Shown here one piece after another: positions 31,320-40,725 of a stretch of 41,026 bases of DNA. The position numbers and the translations under genes were made by a program. The stretch is from NCBI GenBank assembly GCA_001800975.1, contig MGWK01000008.1, forward strand, positions 1 through 41,026. Reading direction: 5' to 3'. Every line of letters begins with the position of its first letter. The first letter of the stretch is position 1. Source of the stretch: Flavobacteria bacterium RIFCSPLOWO2_12_FULL_35_11 (GTDB lineage: Bacteria > Bacteroidota > Bacteroidia > Flavobacteriales > Flavobacteriaceae). The notes beneath the pieces are model-generated. The model saw only the letters and a program-made list of their open reading frames with translations. It had not been told where the DNA came from and did not search any database.

Positions 31320-33038
31320 ATGTTCGTAAAAAAACTGATCGTCCTCTTAATACTATGTTCTAATTTTCTTGTTTTCGGACAAGCTAGCATTACGATGCAA
31401 AACACCTATCCAACTGACTACTTTGGAAGTCCGTTAGATATTCCGCTTGTTTTAGCCGGAACTTTTGCAGAATTGCGTCCTAATCATTTTCATGCCGGAC
31501 TGGATATTAAAACGGAACAGAGAGAGGGATTAAATGTTTGTGCTTCGGCTGGAGGTTATGTTTCCCGAATAAAAATTTCGCATTGGGGTTATGGAAAAGT
31601 GATCTATATAACGCATCCCAACGGTTACACTACAGTTTACGGGCATTTACAGAAATTTAGCGACCGTATAGAAGCATATATTAAAAAACAACAATACAAA
31701 AATGAAAGTTTTGAGGTGCAGGTTTATCCTTCTGCTTCAGAATTGCCTGTCAAAAAAGGCGAAATTATAGCCTTAAGCGGAAGCACCGGCGGATTTATAG
31801 GTCCTCATTTGCATTTTGAAATTAGAGATACATCAACCGAAAAAACGATTAACCCTTTCCATTTTGGAATTGTGATAAAAGATTCTAAACGTCCGACAAT
31901 TACTGGCTTGGTTGGATATTCATTAGATTCCGATGCTCAAATTAATCAGGTAAATATTCCTTTACAACTTTCATTCAAAAAATTAGGTAATGGTGATTTG
32001 CTTGCTGATAAAATTAATGCTTCAGGGAAAATTGGTTTTGGCATAAATGCTTACGACCAATTGGATAACGCAAGCAATCAAAATGGATTATACAGTTTGG
32101 AACTTTTGGTAAATGGAGAAAAATTTCATGAATTTAGAGCGAGTGTGCTTCCATTTACCGAAGACAAATACATTAATTTACTCGTTGATTATGAACGCTT
32201 TGAAAAAAACGGGCAACGAATTCAAAAATGTTTTATTGAGCCTTCTAATAAACTAAGTATGTATTCTCCTTCCGTTAATAAGGGTTATTTAACAATTGAA
32301 GACAAAAAATCATACAATGTTGAAATTATTGCAAAAGATTTTAGTGGCAATACACAAAAAATTACCATTCCCGTTACCGGAAAAAATGATCCTGTTTTAG
32401 TTCGAAAAGCGCTGGTTGAAACACCTTATAAAATTAATTTCACACAATTTAATCAGTTTAGCAAAGATGGAATTACGGTGGCGTTTCCAAAAAACACCTT
32501 TTATGAGGATTTATGGCTTGATTTTGAGGTTAAAGATTCCCTTGTAAAAGTTCACTACCCAAATGTGCCAATTCATTATAACTATACCATCACATTTGAT
32601 GTGTCCAAATATACTGATGCAGAAAAGAAACAAATGTATATTGCCACCATCAACAAAAATGGAAGAGCAAGCTACGAATCAACCGTAAAAAAAGATTCTA
32701 TTTTTTATGCTTCAACAAAAAAATTAGGGAAATTTACCTTACTGTCAGACAAAGATGCGCCAAACATTCAATTGTATAATTTCAAAAATGACCAGTGGAT
32801 CACAAACCATGAAACACTGAAGGTTAAGATTTTCGATTACAAATCTGGAATAAATACATACAGATCCGAAATTAACGGACAATGGATTTTAATGGAATAT
32901 GATGTTGAAACAAACCTGTTGACCTATGATTTTAATGATAAAATTTTTACTGACACTAAACATGAGCTAAAAGTCACCGTAACCGACAATGTTGGAAACA
33001 CAAATACTTTAAACGCAACTTTCTTCAGAAAAATATAA
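31320..33038 (+). CDS. M23-family metallopeptidase (LytM/NlpD type)
   Basis: This 572-residue exported protein has a signal peptide (about 1-20, ending FLVFGQ). Residues 47-170 are a LytM-type M23 domain with HFHAGLD (zinc ligands His58 and Asp62), GYTTVYGHL and GPHLHFEIRD (His163, His165), so all ligands of an active zinc peptidase are present. About 400 residues of beta-rich modules follow with no known motif; these may bind peptidoglycan or protein partners. It probably cuts peptide cross-links in the cell wall or processes envelope proteins. The TonB receptor gene starts 6 nt later and is likely cotranscribed. Confidence 0.92.
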   Translation: MFVKKLIVLLILCSNFLVFGQASITMQNTYPTDYFGSPLDIPLVLAGTFAELRPNHFHAGLDIKTEQREGLNVCASAGGYVSRIKISHWGYGKVIYITHPNGYTTVYGHLQKFSDRIEAYIKKQQYKNESFEVQVYPSASELPVKKGEIIALSGSTGGFIGPHLHFEIRDTSTEKTINPFHFGIVIKDSKRPTITGLVGYSLDSDAQINQVNIPLQLSFKKLGNGDLLADKINASGKIGFGINAYDQLDNASNQNGLYSLELLVNGEKFHEFRASVLPFTEDKYINLLVDYERFEKNGQRIQKCFIEPSNKLSMYSPSVNKGYLTIEDKKSYNVEIIAKDFSGNTQKITIPVTGKNDPVLVRKALVETPYKINFTQFNQFSKDGITVAFPKNTFYEDLWLDFEVKDSLVKVHYPNVPIHYNYTITFDVSKYTDAEKKQMYIATINKNGRASYESTVKKDSIFYASTKKLGKFTLLSDKDAPNIQLYNFKNDQWITNHETLKVKIFDYKSGINTYRSEINGQWILMEYDVETNLLTYDFNDKIFTDTKHELKVTVTDNVGNTNTLNATFFRKI

Positions 33039-33044
33039 AAGTCC

Positions 33045-35498
33045 ATGCTAAAAACAGCAACGCTAACCTTGTGTTTTTTATTGGCAACATCACTAATTAC
33101 AGCCCAAACGGCAACTGTTAAAGGTGTTTTAAAAACCAGTAACAAAACACCCGTTGAAGGCGTTGCGATTACCTATTTAAATACAGGAACCACTTCTGAT
33201 GAAAAAGGTGAATATGTATTGAAAATACCTGCAAATACTGATATTACCATTACATTCAGCCATATTTCCTATAATATTTTTGAGAAAATTGTGAAGCTGC
33301 AAAAAAATAAAACATTGCAATTTTCTCCCATTTTAGAACCTAAAATTGAGATCATTAATGAAGTTATTGTAAAAGACATTAAAAAAGATGCACAAGGTTT
33401 AATCACGGTAAATCCGAGAGATATTGCTAAAATTCCCGGCGCTAATCAAGGCGTAGAAAACATATTGATAACCTTGCCTGGCGTTAATAACAACAACGAA
33501 TTAAGCACTCAATACAATGTGCGCGGTGGAAATTTTGATGAAAATTTGGTTTATGTGAACGGCATCGAGGTTTACCGTCCGTTTTTAGTGCGGTCTGGAC
33601 AACAGGAAGGTTTGAGTTTTGTGAATAGTGCCATGGTGCAAAACGTCAATTTTTCAGCAGGCGGGTTTCAGGCAAAATATGGCGATAAACTTTCATCAGT
33701 TTTAGACATCACTTACAGGACGCCAACAGAATTTGCAACCACCGTGAATGCAAGTTTATTGGGCGGAAGCGTAACTGTGGAAGGCGTGATGCTTCAGAAT
33801 AAATTAAGTGCGTTGGTGGGTGTCAGATACCGAGATAACAGCTTATTTATTAACAGCAAAGATATTGTAACAACCTCTAATCCAAATTTTACGGATGCGC
33901 AAACATTTTTGTCATATTCGGTAAATACGAAATTAAAAATCGATTTTCTGGGAAATTTTTCGCTCAACAATTATAATTTCACACCACAATCACGGAGAAC
34001 AAAATTTGGAACAATCAACAATCCACAAGAATTGATTGTATATTATGAAGGGAAGGAAAAAGACAAATTCAAAACGGTATTTGGTGCTTTAAAAGGAAGT
34101 TATGTGGTAAATGAAAATTTGAATGTCAATATAACAACTTCAAGCTATCACACTATTGAAGAAGAATATTATGATGTTTTGGCCAGTTATAATTTAGGAG
34201 AAGTAAACAGCGATTTTGGTTCTGATAATTTTGGGGAAGTCGATTTTTATAAAGGAATTGGCTCGCAATTAAATCACGCCCGAAACGATTTGGATGCCTT
34301 CATCAACAATATTGAAATAAATGGCACCTTCAAAAAGAGCAGCCACCAAATTGATTTTGGCATAAAATATCAAAATGAAGACACCAAAGACCGCGTAAAC
34401 GAATGGGAAGTGATCGATTCTTTGGGATTTAACGTTCGCCCGCCAAATTTCGTTTCAAACAATCAGCCTTACGAGCCATTTACAGGCGAACTGCTGCCTT
34501 TTCAAAGTATCCGCGCCAACAATCACGTTGCCATTAATCGGTTGGTTTGGTTTGCGCAATACAGTAAAAATGCTTTTTGGAACAATCATAAAATTTGGTA
34601 CAATGTTGGTTTGCGTTCACACAATTGGAGCATAAATGACCAAATTTCTGCCAAAACCAACCAAACCAGCTACAGTTTGCGAGGCCAATTTTCCATAAAA
34701 CCCGACTGGGAAAAGGACATGCTTTTCAGAATTTCAGGAGGAATGTACAACCAACCGCCATTTTACAAAGAACTTAGAGACTATTCCGGAATGGTGATTC
34801 CTACTGTTGAAGCACAAAAATCGATACAATTAATTTTGGGAAACGATTACAGTTTTAAACTTTGGAAAAGACCTTTTATATTGGTTTCTGAAGTTTATTG
34901 CAAACATTTAACGGATGTAAATACGTATACAGTCGACAATGTAAAAGTGCGGTACAGCGCCGATAACAATGCAATTGCTTATGCCACTGGAATTGATTTG
35001 AGACTGAACGGCGAATTTGTGCCCGGCACGGAAAGCTGGGTTAGCATCGGATTTTTAAAAACAGAGGAAAATAAAAACAATCAGGGTTATATTCCGCGTC
35101 CGACCGATCAACGTTTCAAATTTGGAATGCTTTTTCAGGATTATGTTCCCAATATCCCAAACATAAAAATGTACTTAAATTTGGTTTTTAACACCGGCGT
35201 TCCTGGTGGTTCTCCCTCCTATTCAAATCCTTATGAATATCAAAACCGGTTAAATGCCTACAAAAGAGCTGATATTGGAATTTCATACGTTTTTACCGAT
35301 GCCAAATACCAATATCAAAGCGGCTGGCTGCGTGATTTTAAAGAATTATCTGTTGGTTTTGAAATATTTAATATGTTCGATGTGCAAAATGCCATCACAA
35401 ATACTTGGGTTCGAGATGTGTATTCCAAACAATTTTACGGCATCCCAAATTATATGACCCAACGTGTGTTGAATATTAAAATGGATGTGAAGTTTTAA
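33045..35498 (+). CDS. TonB-dependent receptor with carboxypeptidase-regulatory N-terminal domain
   Basis: This 817-residue outer-membrane receptor has a signal peptide (about 1-20, LLATSLITAQ). Residues about 22-105 form a carboxypeptidase D-regulatory-like beta sandwich (TVKGVLKTSNKTPVEGVAITYLN). A plug domain follows (LPGVNNNNELSTQYNVRGGNFDENLVYVNG). The rest is a 22-strand barrel ending RVLNIKMDVKF. The CarboxypepD-reg prefix is typical of Bacteroidota SusC-like and related receptors, but no SusD gene follows, so it is not a classic polysaccharide pair. Its substrate cannot be read from the sequence. The M23 peptidase gene lies just upstream. The gene ends 31 nt before the convergent bcp gene. 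Confidence 0.93.
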   Translation: MLKTATLTLCFLLATSLITAQTATVKGVLKTSNKTPVEGVAITYLNTGTTSDEKGEYVLKIPANTDITITFSHISYNIFEKIVKLQKNKTLQFSPILEPKIEIINEVIVKDIKKDAQGLITVNPRDIAKIPGANQGVENILITLPGVNNNNELSTQYNVRGGNFDENLVYVNGIEVYRPFLVRSGQQEGLSFVNSAMVQNVNFSAGGFQAKYGDKLSSVLDITYRTPTEFATTVNASLLGGSVTVEGVMLQNKLSALVGVRYRDNSLFINSKDIVTTSNPNFTDAQTFLSYSVNTKLKIDFLGNFSLNNYNFTPQSRRTKFGTINNPQELIVYYEGKEKDKFKTVFGALKGSYVVNENLNVNITTSSYHTIEEEYYDVLASYNLGEVNSDFGSDNFGEVDFYKGIGSQLNHARNDLDAFINNIEINGTFKKSSHQIDFGIKYQNEDTKDRVNEWEVIDSLGFNVRPPNFVSNNQPYEPFTGELLPFQSIRANNHVAINRLVWFAQYSKNAFWNNHKIWYNVGLRSHNWSINDQISAKTNQTSYSLRGQFSIKPDWEKDMLFRISGGMYNQPPFYKELRDYSGMVIPTVEAQKSIQLILGNDYSFKLWKRPFILVSEVYCKHLTDVNTYTVDNVKVRYSADNNAIAYATGIDLRLNGEFVPGTESWVSIGFLKTEENKNNQGYIPRPTDQRFKFGMLFQDYVPNIPNIKMYLNLVFNTGVPGGSPSYSNPYEYQNRLNAYKRADIGISYVFTDAKYQYQSGWLRDFKELSVGFEIFNMFDVQNAITNTWVRDVYSKQFYGIPNYMTQRVLNIKMDVKF

Positions 35499-35529
35499 GT
35501 TGATGTTAATCTTCTAACAATCCAAAAAT

Positions 35530-35982
35530 CTAATCTAAAATCTGGCTTGTGTGTTCCTTTGTTTTTACTTTTGTGATCACATCTTTAATAATTCCTTTTT
35601 CGTCAATCACAAAAGTAACTCTGTGAATTCCGTCAAATTCGCGACCCATAAATTTCTTTGGTCCCCAAACGCCAAAAGCATTGATTACTTTTTTGTCTTC
35701 ATCAGCCAATAACGGAAAAGGCAATTTGTATTTTTCAATAAAACTTTGCTGGCGTTTTGCCGAATCTGCGCTAACGCCCAAAACTTCATAACCTTTCGCT
35801 AAAAAAGTATGATAATTGTCCCGCAAATTACAAGCTTCCATGGTGCAGCCGGGCGTGCTAGCTTTCGGGTAAAAAAACAACACCAATTTCTTTCCTTTAT
35901 AATCTGATAATTTCACAGTATTTCCTTGTTGGTCAAGTGCTTCAAAATTAGGAGCGGCATCGCCTATTTTTAATGTTGTCAT
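35530..35982 (-). CDS. bcp: Thioredoxin-dependent thiol peroxidase (Bcp/PrxQ)
   Basis: This 150-residue peroxiredoxin has the PxxxTxxC active-site block (PKASTPGCTMEAC) with peroxidatic Cys46 and the probable resolving Cys51 five residues later, as in the two-Cys PrxQ/Bcp type. Other blocks are GDAAPNF near the start, DYKGKKLVLFFYPK, VLGVSADSAKRQQSF and FGVWGPKKFMGREFDGIHRVTFVID. It reduces hydrogen peroxide and organic peroxides in the cytoplasm using thioredoxin. It diverges from nth across 128 nt. Confidence 0.96.
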   Translation of the reverse strand: MTTLKIGDAAPNFEALDQQGNTVKLSDYKGKKLVLFFYPKASTPGCTMEACNLRDNYHTFLAKGYEVLGVSADSAKRQQSFIEKYKLPFPLLADEDKKVINAFGVWGPKKFMGREFDGIHRVTFVIDEKGIIKDVITKVKTKEHTSQILD

Positions 35983-36110
35983 TTTTTACAGTTTTAGAGT
36001 TGAAAGTTAAAAAGTTAAATTCAGAAATAAAATGATATGGGGATAAAACTTATAAAAATAACTTTAAAAACTTTTAACTTTACCACTTTTAACATTTTAA
36101 CCAATTAAAA

Positions 36111-36761
36111 ATGACCAAAGCCGAAAAAGTTCAATTTGTAATTGACACCCTCGAAAAAATATATCCAAATCCGCAAATACCGCTTCACCATAAAGATCCT
36201 TATACCCTATTAATTGCTGTTTTATTATCGGCACAAAGTACCGATGCTGGCGTAAATAAAATCACGCCAAAATTATTTGCCAAAGCCGACAACCCTTATG
36301 ATATGGTGAAACTTTCGGTGGAAGAAATTCAGGAAATTATAAAACCTGCAGGCTTATCGCCCATGAAATCTAAAGGAATTTACGGCTTGTCTAAAATATT
36401 GATTGAAAAACATAACGGACAAGTACCTGAAAATTTTAAAGACTTGGAAGAATTGCCAGCGGTTGGACATAAAACGGCTAGCGTGGTGATGTGCCAGGCT
36501 TTTGGAATTCCAACTTTTCCTGTGGATACACATATTCATAGGTTAATGTATCGGTGGAATTTAACCAACGGGAAAAACGTGGTGCAAACAGAAAAAGATG
36601 CCAAAAGATTATTCCCGGAGGAATTGTGGAACAAACTGCATTTACAAATTATTTATTATGGTCGGGAATATTCGCCTGCAAGAAGTTGGAATCTGGAAAA
36701 GGATATCATCACAAAAACAATTGGAAGAAAAGCATTTTTAGCAGAAGAAAAGCATTTTTAG
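36111..36761 (+). CDS. nth: Endonuclease III-like DNA glycosylase without an iron-sulfur cluster
   Basis: This 216-residue HhH-GPD enzyme has the helix-hairpin-helix LPAVGHKTASVV with Lys121 (Schiff-base Lys) and Asp139 in FPVDTHIHR, the catalytic pair of bifunctional Nth. It would remove oxidised pyrimidines and nick the strand. The usual C-terminal [4Fe-4S] loop (C-x6-C-x2-C-x5-C) is absent: after LHLQIIYYGREYSPARSWNLEKD there is no Cys, and the only Cys in the protein is Cys128. Loss of the cluster is known in some family members. The last codons lie in a perfect 20-bp tandem duplication that changes the C-terminal residues (see repeat). Confidence 0.92.
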   Translation: MTKAEKVQFVIDTLEKIYPNPQIPLHHKDPYTLLIAVLLSAQSTDAGVNKITPKLFAKADNPYDMVKLSVEEIQEIIKPAGLSPMKSKGIYGLSKILIEKHNGQVPENFKDLEELPAVGHKTASVVMCQAFGIPTFPVDTHIHRLMYRWNLTNGKNVVQTEKDAKRLFPEELWNKLHLQIIYYGREYSPARSWNLEKDIITKTIGRKAFLAEEKHF

Positions 36762-36763
36762 CA
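36724..36763 (+). repeat. Perfect 20-bp tandem duplication at the 3' end of nth
   Basis: GAAGAAAAGCATTTTTAGCA occurs at 36724-36743 and again at 36744-36763. Since 20 is not a multiple of 3, the second copy is read in a new frame and gives EEKHF and stop, where a single copy would give AKNPL and stop. Confidence 0.9.
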
Positions 36764-36796
36764 AAAAACCCACTTTAGGTTATAAAGTGGGTTCAA
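36764..36796 (-). terminator. Terminator of the 46-residue gene (- strand), also downstream of nth
   Basis: AACCCACTTTA (36767-36777), loop GGTTA, TAAAGTGGGTT (36783-36793). On the - strand a T run follows at once; on the + strand there is none, so it mainly ends the - strand transcript. Confidence 0.8.
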
Positions 36797-36803
36797 AAGA
36801 ACA

Positions 36804-36944
36804 TTAATTCAAATGTAATTCAATATGGTTGTTTTTGTTGGTTTTAACTATCCTCAATTGCTTTGAATAGTTGAGCAAATATTGAATTATTTCAGATCTT
36901 GGTTGCTCCATCATTGGAGACTTTTGAGAGTAAAGTTTCATCAT
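36804..36944 (-). CDS. Small conserved-looking protein downstream of the sigma factor (46 residues)
   Basis: An open frame starts MMKLYSQKSPMMEQPRSEII, then QYLLNYSKQLRIVKTNKNNH and IELHLN. It is soluble, basic and probably helical in the middle (EIIQYLLNYSKQL), without signal or membrane segment. It lies 56 nt past the sigma gene stop on the same strand and is followed at once by a terminator, so it looks like the second gene of that operon. I recall short proteins with a similar KxPxxE..xxIxFLLNYSKxL pattern in flavobacterial genomes (memory, unverified). A role with the sigma factor is possible but unproven. Confidence 0.6.
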   Translation of the reverse strand: MMKLYSQKSPMMEQPRSEIIQYLLNYSKQLRIVKTNKNNHIELHLN

Positions 36945-37000
36945 AAATAGTTGGTTTATACTACTTAAACGATAAAAATTTACCTTTATTGTAAAATTAA

Positions 37001-37585
37001 TTAATTTACCAATATAATATTATGTTTTTCTATTAATTTTCTCAAATTAATTAAAGCATAACGCATTCTTCCTAAAGCTGTATTAATGCTCACATCAGTA
37101 TTTTCTGCAATTTCCTTAAAACTCATGTCTCTATACATACGCATCAACAACACTTCTTTTTGGTCTTCAGGCAATTCTTCAATTAAATTCCGAACATCTT
37201 CTAAAATCTGACTTTTAATTATCTGATTTTCAATAGATAGCATTTCATCGCTCAACACATCAAAAATGTCAAAATCATCAGTATTGTTAAATTTAGGCAA
37301 TCTTTTATTTCGCCGGAAATGATCGATTATTAGGTTGTGCGAAATACGCATTACCCAAGGCAAAAACTTACCTTCTTCATTATAAGCGCCTCTTTTTAAG
37401 GTGTTTATAACTTTAATAAATGTGTCTTGAAAAATATCTTCGGCGACTTCTCTATCTGAAACTTTAGACAGTATAAAACTAAAAATTCGTTGCTTATGAC
37501 GAATTATTAAAATCTCTAACGATTTTTCATGTCCATTGATGTAATTGTTGACTAAAACGCTGTCAAGAATAATTTTACTTTCCAT
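37001..37585 (-). CDS. RNA polymerase sigma factor, ECF type
   Basis: This 194-residue sigma-70 factor has region 2 (about 20-95: LEILIIRHKQRIFSFIL, EVAEDIFQDTFIKVI, FLPWVMRISHNLIIDHFRR) and region 4 (about 130-185: IEELPEDQKEVLLMRMYRDMSFKEIAENTDVSINTALGRMRYAL). It has no region 3 and no adjacent membrane anti-sigma gene, unlike the first sigma factor in this window. A 46-residue protein follows. It diverges from uvrA over 272 nt. It may be a general stationary or growth-phase factor of the Flavobacteria (inference). I saw no promoter box for it that I trust. Confidence 0.92.
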   Translation of the reverse strand: MESKIILDSVLVNNYINGHEKSLEILIIRHKQRIFSFILSKVSDREVAEDIFQDTFIKVINTLKRGAYNEEGKFLPWVMRISHNLIIDHFRRNKRLPKFNNTDDFDIFDVLSDEMLSIENQIIKSQILEDVRNLIEELPEDQKEVLLMRMYRDMSFKEIAENTDVSINTALGRMRYALINLRKLIEKHNIILVN

Positions 37586-37800
37586 AATTTAAATACATTA
37601 TAGGGGTTGGTTAAACGTGTATTTATCCAATTTTATAAAAAGTAATGTTGCAGAATAGGCGTTTTATTATGAATTTATATAACAAATATCAGTATTTTTT
37701 TTCAGAAATACAATTTTTTTTTGGATAAAATTAAAATTTCAGGCCGCTACGAAAATATAAAACCTTTGTTTACTAATTTTTTATTGAATACAAATATGCT

Positions 37801-37834
37801 TTGCATAAATTTAAAAATTTTGTCAGTACCTTTG
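37801..37834 (+). promoter_or_regulatory. Promoter of uvrA
   Basis: TTG (37801-37803), 23 nt, TACCTTTG (37827-37834), an exact TAnnTTTG. The ATG follows 23 nt later at 37858, with AAGGA just before it. This argues against the longer TTG start at 37801. Confidence 0.75.
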
Positions 37835-37857
37835 CATTTATTCAGTTTTTAAGGAAA

Positions 37858-40641
37858 ATGACTCACAATATAGCAGCACTAAGTCCAAAGGAAAATATAC
37901 TTATTAAAGGAGCCAGGCTCCATAATTTAAAAAATATTGATGTTGCCATTCCAAGAAATAAATTGGTGGTTATCACCGGACTTTCGGGTTCCGGAAAATC
38001 GAGTTTGGCCTTTGATACATTGTTTGCGGAAGGACAACGACGTTATGTAGAAAGTTTATCGTCTTACGCCCGCCAGTTTTTGGGAAGGCTAAACAAGCCA
38101 AATGTTGATTATATTAAAGGCATTTCGCCAGCCATTGCCATTGAGCAAAAGGTGAATTCCACCAATCCGCGATCAACCGTTGGCACTTCAACAGAAATTT
38201 ACGACTATTTAAAATTAATTTTTGCCAGAATCGGAAAAACCTATTCGCCCGTTTCAGGTAATGAAGTAAAAAAACAGACCGTAACTGATGTTATTAATTA
38301 CATTAAAAGTTTAGCGGTAAATACAAAAGTATTGCTTTTGGCTCCCGTTCATATTCCAGAAGAAAGAAGTTTGTTGCAAACTTTAAAAATATTGGCGCAA
38401 CAAGGTTATTCAAGAATAAAATACAAAGACGAAATTATTAGAATTGAAGACGTTGACACGGAAATTGAACACGATTTTCATTTGGTGATTGACAGAATTG
38501 TGGTTCAGGATGATGAAGATTTTTATAACCGATTGGGTGATGCGGTGCAAACTGCTTTTTTTGAGGGAAATGGGGAATGTATTATTGAAGACGTAAAAGC
38601 CGAAAAACAGACAACTTTTAACAACAAGTTTGAATTGGACGGGATTCAATTTTTGGAACCAAATACACATTTATTCAGTTTTAACAATCCTTACGGTGCT
38701 TGTCTGGCCTGCGACGGTTTTGGAAATGTGATTGGAATTGATGATGATTTGGTGATTCCAAATACTTCCTTGTCTATTTATGAAAATGCTATTTTACCAT
38801 GGAAAACAGATTCGTTTGCACAATATAAAAACGACCTTATTGACAATGCTTACAAATTTGATATTCCAATCCACAAACCCTGGTTTCAGCTTTCTGAAGA
38901 TCAAAAACTGCTCATTTGGAACGGCAATAAATCTTTTCAGGGAATCCACGATTTTTTCAAGTATTTAGAAGAAAAAAGCTATAAAATTCAATACCGCGTA
39001 ATGCTTTCACGCTATCGCGGAAAGACAAAATGTGCGGTTTGTAACGGAAAACGACTTAGGCCAGAAACCAACAACATTAAAATTGACAACAAAAATATTA
39101 ATGAACTGGTTGATCTGCCATTAAATGAACTGGCCGATTTCTTTAAAAACATACAATTAAACAGTTACGACCAACAAATTGCCAAACGTTTGCTGGTGGA
39201 AATCAACAACCGATTGCAATTTTTAAATGATGTGGGCTTAAGTTATTTAACCTTAAACAGAACTTCCACAACCTTGTCAGGCGGTGAAAGTCAGCGTATT
39301 AATCTGGCAACTTCGCTGGGAAGCAGTTTGGTTGGTTCTATGTATATTTTAGATGAACCTAGTATTGGATTGCATCCAAAAGATACGGAACGGCTGATAA
39401 AAGTATTGAAGGATTTGCGCAATTTAGGGAATACAGTTATTGTGGTTGAACACGATGAAGATATTATGAAAGCGGCCGATTTCATTATTGATATTGGTCC
39501 TGAAGCAGGAACTTTTGGCGGTGAAATTGTTGCCGAAGGAAATTATGATGAAATTTTAAAATCCGAATCGCTAACGGCAAAATATTTAAACCATCAGTTA
39601 AAAATTGAAGTTCCAAAAGTCAGAAGAAAATCCAACCAAGTCATTGAAGTGATTGGAGCCCGGGAACATAATTTAAAAAACATCAACGTTTCTTTTCCCT
39701 TAAATAGTTTAACAGTGGTTACGGGTGTTTCAGGAAGCGGAAAAAGCACCTTGGTCAGTAAAATATTGTATCCGGCAATTCAAAAACAATTGGGCGGTTA
39801 CGGAGAAAAAGTGGGCCAGTTCACCGAATTAAAAGGTGCTGTGAAAACCATAGAAAATATTGAATTCATCAACCAAAATCCGATTGGGCGTTCAAGTCGC
39901 TCAAATCCGGTAACTTACGTAAAAGCTTTCGATGACATCCGTACTTTATTTGCTTCAGAAAAATTATCAAAAATAAGAAACTATCAGCCAAAACACTTTT
40001 CTTTCAATGTGGAAGGCGGCAGGTGTGAAACTTGCAAAGGCGACGGCGAAGTGACCATAGAAATGCAATTTATGGCCGATGTGCATTTGGAATGTGAAGC
40101 GTGTAAAGGAAAACGATTCAAAAAAGAAGTGTTGCAGGTAACCTTTCAGGGAAAATCCATAAACGATGTGCTAAACAGCACCATTGATGATGCGGTAACT
40201 TTTTTTACCAAACATAAAGAAACAAAAATCGCCAAAAAATTAAAACCGCTGCAAGATGTGGGATTGGGCTATGTAACTTTAGGACAATCGTCTTCTACCC
40301 TTTCCGGCGGTGAAGCGCAGAGAATTAAACTGGCTTCATTTTTAGTGAAAGGAACGCGACAAGACAAATCACTTTTTATTTTTGATGAACCCACAACAGG
40401 TTTGCATTTTCACGACATTAAAAAGTTGTTAAAATCTTTTAATGCGTTAATTGAAAACGGACATTCCATTATTGTGATTGAACACAATATCGATTTGATA
40501 AAATGCGCCGATTATGTGATTGATTTGGGCAAAGAAGGCGGAAAATTGGGCGGTGAACTCATTTTTCAGGGAACGCCCGAAGATCTTATAAAATGTAAGG
40601 AATCTTATACCGCACCTTATTTGGCAGAGAAATTAAGATAA
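37858..40641 (+). CDS. uvrA: Excinuclease ABC subunit A
   Basis: UvrA finds DNA damage and loads UvrB in nucleotide excision repair. The 927-residue protein has two ABC ATPase halves: Walker [10 protein letters not shown] near the start and GVSGSGKST in the second half, signatures LSGGESQRI and LSGGEAQRI, Walker [14 protein letters not shown] and [13 protein letters not shown]. Zinc modules are CLACDGFG with CAVCNGKRL, and CETCKGDG with [24 protein letters not shown] and [15 protein letters not shown] are also typical. I start at ATG 37858 because the TTG at 37801 is the -33 promoter box. A strong palindromic terminator follows. The uvrB and uvrC genes are not in the window. Confidence 0.97.
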   Translation: MTHNIAALSPKENILIKGARLHNLKNIDVAIPRNKLVVITGLSGSGKSSLAFDTLFAEGQRRYVESLSSYARQFLGRLNKPNVDYIKGISPAIAIEQKVNSTNPRSTVGTSTEIYDYLKLIFARIGKTYSPVSGNEVKKQTVTDVINYIKSLAVNTKVLLLAPVHIPEERSLLQTLKILAQQGYSRIKYKDEIIRIEDVDTEIEHDFHLVIDRIVVQDDEDFYNRLGDAVQTAFFEGNGECIIEDVKAEKQTTFNNKFELDGIQFLEPNTHLFSFNNPYGACLACDGFGNVIGIDDDLVIPNTSLSIYENAILPWKTDSFAQYKNDLIDNAYKFDIPIHKPWFQLSEDQKLLIWNGNKSFQGIHDFFKYLEEKSYKIQYRVMLSRYRGKTKCAVCNGKRLRPETNNIKIDNKNINELVDLPLNELADFFKNIQLNSYDQQIAKRLLVEINNRLQFLNDVGLSYLTLNRTSTTLSGGESQRINLATSLGSSLVGSMYILDEPSIGLHPKDTERLIKVLKDLRNLGNTVIVVEHDEDIMKAADFIIDIGPEAGTFGGEIVAEGNYDEILKSESLTAKYLNHQLKIEVPKVRRKSNQVIEVIGAREHNLKNINVSFPLNSLTVVTGVSGSGKSTLVSKILYPAIQKQLGGYGEKVGQFTELKGAVKTIENIEFINQNPIGRSSRSNPVTYVKAFDDIRTLFASEKLSKIRNYQPKHFSFNVEGGRCETCKGDGEVTIEMQFMADVHLECEACKGKRFKKEVLQVTFQGKSINDVLNSTIDDAVTFFTKHKETKIAKKLKPLQDVGLGYVTLGQSSSTLSGGEAQRIKLASFLVKGTRQDKSLFIFDEPTTGLHFHDIKKLLKSFNALIENGHSIIVIEHNIDLIKCADYVIDLGKEGGKLGGELIFQGTPEDLIKCKESYTAPYLAEKLR

Positions 40642-40659
40642 AAGAATATTCATAATACA

Positions 40660-40701
40660 AAAAATGCCTAAAGTAAATAATTATTTACTTTAGGCATTTT
40701 T
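40660..40701. terminator. Perfect 42-nt palindromic terminator after uvrA
   Basis: 21-nt arms (40660-40680 and 40681-40701) are exact reverse complements. The core is TGCCTAAAGTAAATAA, with A and T tracts at the ends. It lies between the convergent uvrA and TPR genes and can stop both. Confidence 0.93.
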
Positions 40702-40725
40702 AAATTAAAACTTGTTAACTAAAAA

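Noticed and set aside
33045-35498. TonB receptor with GH5-like enzyme as a polysaccharide utilisation locus
   Set aside because: No SusD partner, and the GH5-like gene lies about 5 kb away beyond rny, 6S RNA and zapA on the opposite strand.
36001-36100. Inverted AT-rich words (AAAGTTAAAA and its complement) between bcp and nth
   Set aside because: Low complexity; such words are common in AT-rich intergenic DNA and no T tract or operator symmetry is convincing.
36554-36778. 74-residue open frame overlapping the nth 3' end
   Set aside because: It is a shadow frame. Its last residues match the pre-duplication Nth ending, which is explained by the 20-bp tandem copy.
37586-37800. ECF-type element before the second sigma gene
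   Set aside because: No GTCTAA with AAAC at 17 nt was found there, so this sigma factor does not seem to belong to the same regulon.
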